From: Acidobacteriota bacterium | GTDB taxonomy: Bacteria > Acidobacteriota > Blastocatellia > Pyrinomonadales > Pyrinomonadaceae | Length of the DNA stretch: 64,000 nt | Direction of reading: 5' to 3' | NCBI GenBank assembly: GCA_019242475.1 | Contig: JAFAVK010000052.1 | Location: 55,359-119,358, forward strand | Shown here: positions 59,822-64,000 of the stretch, piece by piece | How positions within the stretch are numbered: the first letter of the stretch is position 1 | Layout of the letters: every line of letters starts with the position of its first letter | Notes under the pieces: model-generated | What the model saw: the letters and a program-made list of their open reading frames with translations, nothing else | The model's database searches: none | What the model was told of the DNA's origin: nothing | Program-made: the position numbers and the translations under genes

Positions 59822-61417
59822 ATGAGCGAGCTGAAGCTTCAGCAGTGTAGACTCGACGGGCGCTACGACGTGCTCGACTGCCTCGGGCGCGGGAGCTACT
59901 CGGAGGTCTACGTGGCGCGCGACGCGGCCGCCGCGGAGGGCGGCCCGAGCCTCGTCGTCATCAAGGCGCTCAACACGCACCTCCAGGGGATGCCCGACCC
60001 GGAGCTGGAGCGCACGCTCGTCGAGAACTTTCGCAACGAGGCCATCGCGCTCGACCGCGTCCGCCACCCCAACATCATCAGCCGCCTCGGCCACGGCACG
60101 GCCATCGACCTCTCGGGGCGCACGTTCCATTACCTTGTCCTCGAATACCTCTCGGGCGGAGACTTGCAGGCGCTCGTCCTGCGCCACCCCCTGCCGCTCG
60201 ACGGCGCGCTCTTCTACCTCGAACAGGTCTGCAAGGGGCTCGCGCACGCGCACAAGCACGGCGTCATCCACCGCGACATCAAGCCGCAGAACCTCCTGCT
60301 CACCGCCGACCAGCACACCATCAAGATCGCGGACTTCGGCGTCGCCAAGATCGAGGCGGCCGAGGGGGCGATTACGCGCGTCGGCACGGACGTGTACGCC
60401 GCGCCCGAGCACCACCCGCTCGCCGTCACGGGGCCGCTCGACACGACCTCTCTTTCGCGGCCACGGCCGATTCAGTTGACGCCCGCGGCCGACGTGTACT
60501 CTCTGGCGAAGACGACCTACATGGTTCTGACCGGCGAGTCGCCGCGCCGCTTCTCGCAGAAGCCGATCACGTCGCTCCCGCAGGAGTTCATCGCGGAGGA
60601 GTGGGCCGACTACGTCCTGCGCGTCCTTGAGCGCGCGACGCAGACGAACCCCGCGAAGCGGCACCAGACGGTAGACGAGTTCTGGATCGATTTGCGCGAC
60701 GCGGTGATGGCCGGGACGCGCCCCCTGCGCCGCCCCGACGGGGGCGTCGCGGGCTCGGGCGAGCCCGACGAGCGCGGCCGAAGCAACGACTCCGGCCCGC
60801 GCAGCTTCACGCCCAAGCCGCCGCCCGCGCCCACCTTCGACCGCGAGTCGCGCGCGGCCCGAGGCTCCGGGCGCCACCGCTTCGTCGTGCCCATCGCGCA
60901 CGCGGGGCCGGCCGCGGCCGCCGTCGCCGAGGCCGAGAGCGGCCAGTTCCTCTCGCCGCGCGAGGGCGTGGACGCGCCGGCCGGCACGTTCACGGAGCGG
61001 CGCCCGCTCCCCGCGCCGCGCGGCCCGCGCCTGCCCCCGCGCCTGCGCAAGTGGGGCGTGGCGCTCCTGCTTCTGCTCGCCTTCTCGGGGATGCTCTACG
61101 CGACCTTCCGCTACGTGCGCACCGTGCGGACGGCCGGCGAGACGCGGCAGGGCCAGCAGTCGGGCGGCGCGGCCGCGAACAAAACGGGAACGGTGGGGAG
61201 TGAATTTGTGACGACGACCGATGTAAACTTGCGCAAAGGCCCCGACCCGAGCTACTCCAAGGTCGGCACGGCCGAGGTCGGCTCGACCGTGCGCGTGTTG
61301 CAGGCGAGCGGCAAGTGGTATCAGGTGCAGGTCATCGAGCACGGGCGCGCGAAGACCGATCCCGACTCGGAAGACACCGGCTGGGTCAACAGCACTTTGT
61401 TGAAGGCGAAGTCTTAA
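59822..61417 (+). CDS. Ser/Thr protein kinase with single TM and C-terminal SH3b domain
   Basis: GRGSYSEVYVARD, HRDIKPQNLLL, IADFGVAK; TM KWGVALLLLLAFSGMLYATFRYV; VTTTDVNLRKGPDPSYSKVGTAEVGSTVRVLQASGKWYQVQ. Confidence 0.92.
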   Translation: MSELKLQQCRLDGRYDVLDCLGRGSYSEVYVARDAAAAEGGPSLVVIKALNTHLQGMPDPELERTLVENFRNEAIALDRVRHPNIISRLGHGTAIDLSGRTFHYLVLEYLSGGDLQALVLRHPLPLDGALFYLEQVCKGLAHAHKHGVIHRDIKPQNLLLTADQHTIKIADFGVAKIEAAEGAITRVGTDVYAAPEHHPLAVTGPLDTTSLSRPRPIQLTPAADVYSLAKTTYMVLTGESPRRFSQKPITSLPQEFIAEEWADYVLRVLERATQTNPAKRHQTVDEFWIDLRDAVMAGTRPLRRPDGGVAGSGEPDERGRSNDSGPRSFTPKPPPAPTFDRESRAARGSGRHRFVVPIAHAGPAAAAVAEAESGQFLSPREGVDAPAGTFTERRPLPAPRGPRLPPRLRKWGVALLLLLAFSGMLYATFRYVRTVRTAGETRQGQQSGGAAANKTGTVGSEFVTTTDVNLRKGPDPSYSKVGTAEVGSTVRVLQASGKWYQVQVIEHGRAKTDPDSEDTGWVNSTLLKAKS

Positions 61418-61435
61418 TTACTGCCCCGCGGAGAG

Positions 61436-62308
61436 GTGACGACGACAGTGAGCATAATCGATTCGATTCGGCGCTGGATTGACGGGGAGGTCTCGGACGA
61501 CCCCATGGCCGAGGTGGACGCCGGCGCGCGCCCGCGCCGCATCTGGGAGGACTTCCTGGTGAGGGTCGCGCGCGAGGTCGAGTCGGTCATGCAGCGCGAG
61601 ATGTTCACCCCGCCGGGCGGCCCCACCTACATCCCGCCCGAGTACGTCGTCTATCTCTCGAACGACGACGACAAGGAGTGGCAGGGCGAGAAGCGGCGCG
61701 GGCTGGAGCAGGGGCTCTACTACGTCCTCTCGGAGCGCGCGCGCGAGCTGTCGGGGCAGACGCAGCTCGCCACCAAGCAGTTCGCCGTCGAGCTGCGGGT
61801 GGACGGCACGCTCGAAAAGGGGCAGTTCCGCGTCCAGCCCGTGTGGGAGTCGAACGAGCAGGGCGGGCACACGATGGTCACGGCGCGCCCGGCGGAGATC
61901 GACGCGGCCACCGCGCCCGCGCCGGAGGAGACTTCGGGCGGCGTGACGGGCGAGCTTGAGAGTGACATCACCCGCGTGGCGGCGCGGCCGGCGGCCGCGC
62001 TCTACAACGTGGAAATCTGGCGCAACGGCCAGCGGCAGACGGTCGAGCCCGTCACCAAGCAGGAGATCAGCATCGGCCGCGGCTCGAAGTCCGTCTCCGT
62101 CGATCTCGTCATCAAGGGCGACCCCGAGGTCAGCCGCAGCCACGCCACGCTGGAGCTGGACAACACCGGCCGCTACTGGTTCACGCCGCAGGGCAGGAAC
62201 CCGACCTTCGTCGGCGGCCGCGAAGTCCCGCGCGAGGAGCGCGTCGAAGTCCTCCCCGACCAGAAGATCGACATCGCCAGCTTCACGCTCCGCATCCAGC
62301 CCAAGTAG
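61436..62308 (+). CDS. Second DUF3662-like plus FHA domain protein
   Basis: VESVMQREMFTPPGGPTYIPPEYVVYLSNDDDKEWQGEKRRGLEQGLYYVLSERA; FHA ISIGRGSKSVSVDLVIKGDPEVSRSHATLELDNTGRY. Confidence 0.82.
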   Translation: MTTTVSIIDSIRRWIDGEVSDDPMAEVDAGARPRRIWEDFLVRVAREVESVMQREMFTPPGGPTYIPPEYVVYLSNDDDKEWQGEKRRGLEQGLYYVLSERARELSGQTQLATKQFAVELRVDGTLEKGQFRVQPVWESNEQGGHTMVTARPAEIDAATAPAPEETSGGVTGELESDITRVAARPAAALYNVEIWRNGQRQTVEPVTKQEISIGRGSKSVSVDLVIKGDPEVSRSHATLELDNTGRYWFTPQGRNPTFVGGREVPREERVEVLPDQKIDIASFTLRIQPK

Positions 62309-62359
62309 CTGAAGGATTCGTGTGCGTCCTTTCCTCTTATTACCACACCATGAGCGATC

Positions 62360-63580
62360 ATGGACAAGGTTCACACAAACGTCTCACAAACGGGCTCGGC
62401 CGAAAGCACTCCTAAGGCGAAAGCCACCGCGGGGAACGGCCGCGCTCCGGCGGATGAGGCGAAAAACATCCCCGAGGTAGACTGCACCGAAGAAGCGGCG
62501 GGAGAGAAGAAGCGGGATCGCAGCATAAGGGCTCCCATCCTGAAAGCCGCAAAGTGGCTCTTTAACTTTATCGGCACTCTTCTGTGGACCTCCGCCGTTG
62601 CCCTTCTGATACTCGTTGCCCTCATTTCGATAACCGAGGCGTCACTCACCACGCAGTTAATCTTAGGAGTGTCTGCCGCCACTTCTCTGCTGGTCTTCAT
62701 ACTCTGGAAGGTTCCGAAATGGCAGGTCTCGGCTCTCCAAGAAGTGCAGCCGAAGGACGCCTTCGCGTTGGAGAACGAGGCACGCAGGACGTTGGCTCAA
62801 ATCCTCGCCGGCGTCCTGGTCTTAACGGGAATCTACGGCACGTGGCGAACCTCGCAGGTCTCTGAGCAAGGCCAGATTACCGAAAGATTCAACAAGGCCA
62901 TAGACCAACTGGGGAGTGAGACACTGACCTTAAAGCTGGGGGCCATTTACTCTCTTGAAAGAATTTTTGAAGACTCGGTGAGGGATCGCGGCCGTATTAT
63001 TGAGCTTGTAACGACGTACGTTAGGGAGAATGCGCCCTTTCATAAGTATGTTAAGCAGCCCCCGGCCAGCCCCGAGCCTCCGACATCAGTGAAAGGTGTA
63101 AAGGACAAAGCAACCGAGGCCGAGGCGGCGGCCCAGTCCAGAATTCCCCGCGCTGACATCCAAGCAGTCTTGAACATTCTGCGGAAGCGGAAGCCACCCG
63201 CTGATAAGTCCGAGGAGGTGTCAATTAGCTTAGAAAAAACAGACCTTTACGGTGCGAACCTGCAAGACGCCTACCTGCCTAAAGCGCGATTCAATCAAGC
63301 GGAGCTTTCACGCATTAACTTCATCGGGGCAACGTTAAGTGGCGCGACCTTCGCGGGGGCCAATTTGAAGGACACGGATTTGTTCTATGCCCAATTGCAA
63401 AACACCGACTTCTTCCTTGCTAACCTTGAAGGTGCGAACCTGGACTACGCTGATATTGAAGGGGCCGATTTCCGCTGGGCAAAGGGACTGAGTGCGGAGC
63501 AGCTCAAGAAAGCAAAGAACGTCCAGAAGGCCAAACTACCCGACGAACTCGTCAAAGCATTTAGCCAGATAGGGCAATAA
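62360..63580 (+). CDS. Membrane-anchored pentapeptide-repeat protein
   Basis: Two to three TM helices then LYGANLQDAYLPKARFNQAELSRINFIGATLSGATFAGANLKDTDLFYAQLQNTDFFLANLEGANLDYADIEGADF. Confidence 0.85.
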   Translation: MDKVHTNVSQTGSAESTPKAKATAGNGRAPADEAKNIPEVDCTEEAAGEKKRDRSIRAPILKAAKWLFNFIGTLLWTSAVALLILVALISITEASLTTQLILGVSAATSLLVFILWKVPKWQVSALQEVQPKDAFALENEARRTLAQILAGVLVLTGIYGTWRTSQVSEQGQITERFNKAIDQLGSETLTLKLGAIYSLERIFEDSVRDRGRIIELVTTYVRENAPFHKYVKQPPASPEPPTSVKGVKDKATEAEAAAQSRIPRADIQAVLNILRKRKPPADKSEEVSISLEKTDLYGANLQDAYLPKARFNQAELSRINFIGATLSGATFAGANLKDTDLFYAQLQNTDFFLANLEGANLDYADIEGADFRWAKGLSAEQLKKAKNVQKAKLPDELVKAFSQIGQ

Positions 63581-63594
63581 TACGACGATATTTT

Positions 63595-63655
63595 GATGTT
63601 CGTAGCACGTGAAGATGTCCGCATTTAGTAGCACATCATATGTCCGGTTTGCAGT
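63595..63655. mobile_element. Putative terminal region of the IS element with two direct repeats GTAGCAC-N5/6-ATGTCCG
   Basis: GTAGCAC at 63602 and 63628; ATGTCCG at 63615 and 63640. Confidence 0.5.
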
Positions 63656-64000
63656 TTAAGCCGCGCGCTTGCTCACAGCCTTCTTCGTCTCAGCTTTCAC
63701 CGCCGGTGCTCTCAGCGGTACGCCTTCGGAGTTATAGCGCCCGACCTCGTGGGCGCCGTAGCCGAGCGAGATCGTCCCGTCCAAGTGCTCGTAGACCGTC
63801 ACCCGGCAGCCCGAGAGTGTCGCGCGCCACTGTTGGTGTTCGATCTGCAAGGCGAGCCGGGCGAACTGCACCGTGTTGTCTCTCGCCACCACCCGCTCGT
63901 GTTGCAGGCAGAAGACGCGGTCGAGGTCTGCGCGCGTGCAGAGCACGAAGGCCGTGCCCTCTGCGGCCGCCACGACGCTGAAGCGCTTGTTGAACTCCGC
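63656..64000 (-). mobile_element. 3' part of ISNCY-like transposase CDS, truncated by window edge
   Basis: AEFNKRFSV...TAFVLCTRADLDRVFCLQHERVVARDNTVQFARLALQIEHQQWRATLSGCRVTVYEHLDGTISLGYGAHEVGRYN. Confidence 0.75.

Noticed and set aside
54409-61342. Very long antisense ORFs (54409..56238, 56408..58090, 59735..61342)
   Set aside because: All lie opposite well-supported PBP, RodA and kinase genes and give compositionally biased, domain-free proteins.

Overview
High-GC bacterial chromosome window (gene content suggests Acidobacteriota; that assignment is inference). It is dense and mostly housekeeping, in long co-directional blocks: psd-pssA; guaA; miaB; parA-parB; metK; ahcY; a fused LptF/LptG permease; recO; namZ-like DUF1343; hslVU; FAH; acyl-CoA carboxylase beta; a degenerate S41 peptidase; ruvX-mltG; ddl; arginase; asnS; an amgK/murU-like pair; a polyprenyl synthase; yajQ; tatD; metG; folE; larC; sirtuin; argS; DAHP synthase; a TrmH-type methyltransferase. 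At about 53.4-62.3 kb there is a FHA(DUF3662)-PBP-RodA-PP2C-Ser/Thr kinase-FHA(DUF3662) locus resembling the actinobacterial fhaA/pstP/rodA/pbpA/pknAB locus. The right edge carries a pentapeptide-repeat protein and the 3' part of an ISNCY-like transposase. The most unusual signal is a set of ten intergenic inverted-repeat elements whose arms are tandem 7-bp repeats of several unrelated sequences (AAGGCAC, AAGGCAA, GTRAACC, CAGYAGG, CAGTAGT, TGATGAR, CTGTTGG). They fill stop-to-start gaps, sometimes supply the stop codon, and in one case encode the hydrophobic core of a lipoprotein signal peptide. All calls are by eye from sequence and the ORF translations; no searches were run.
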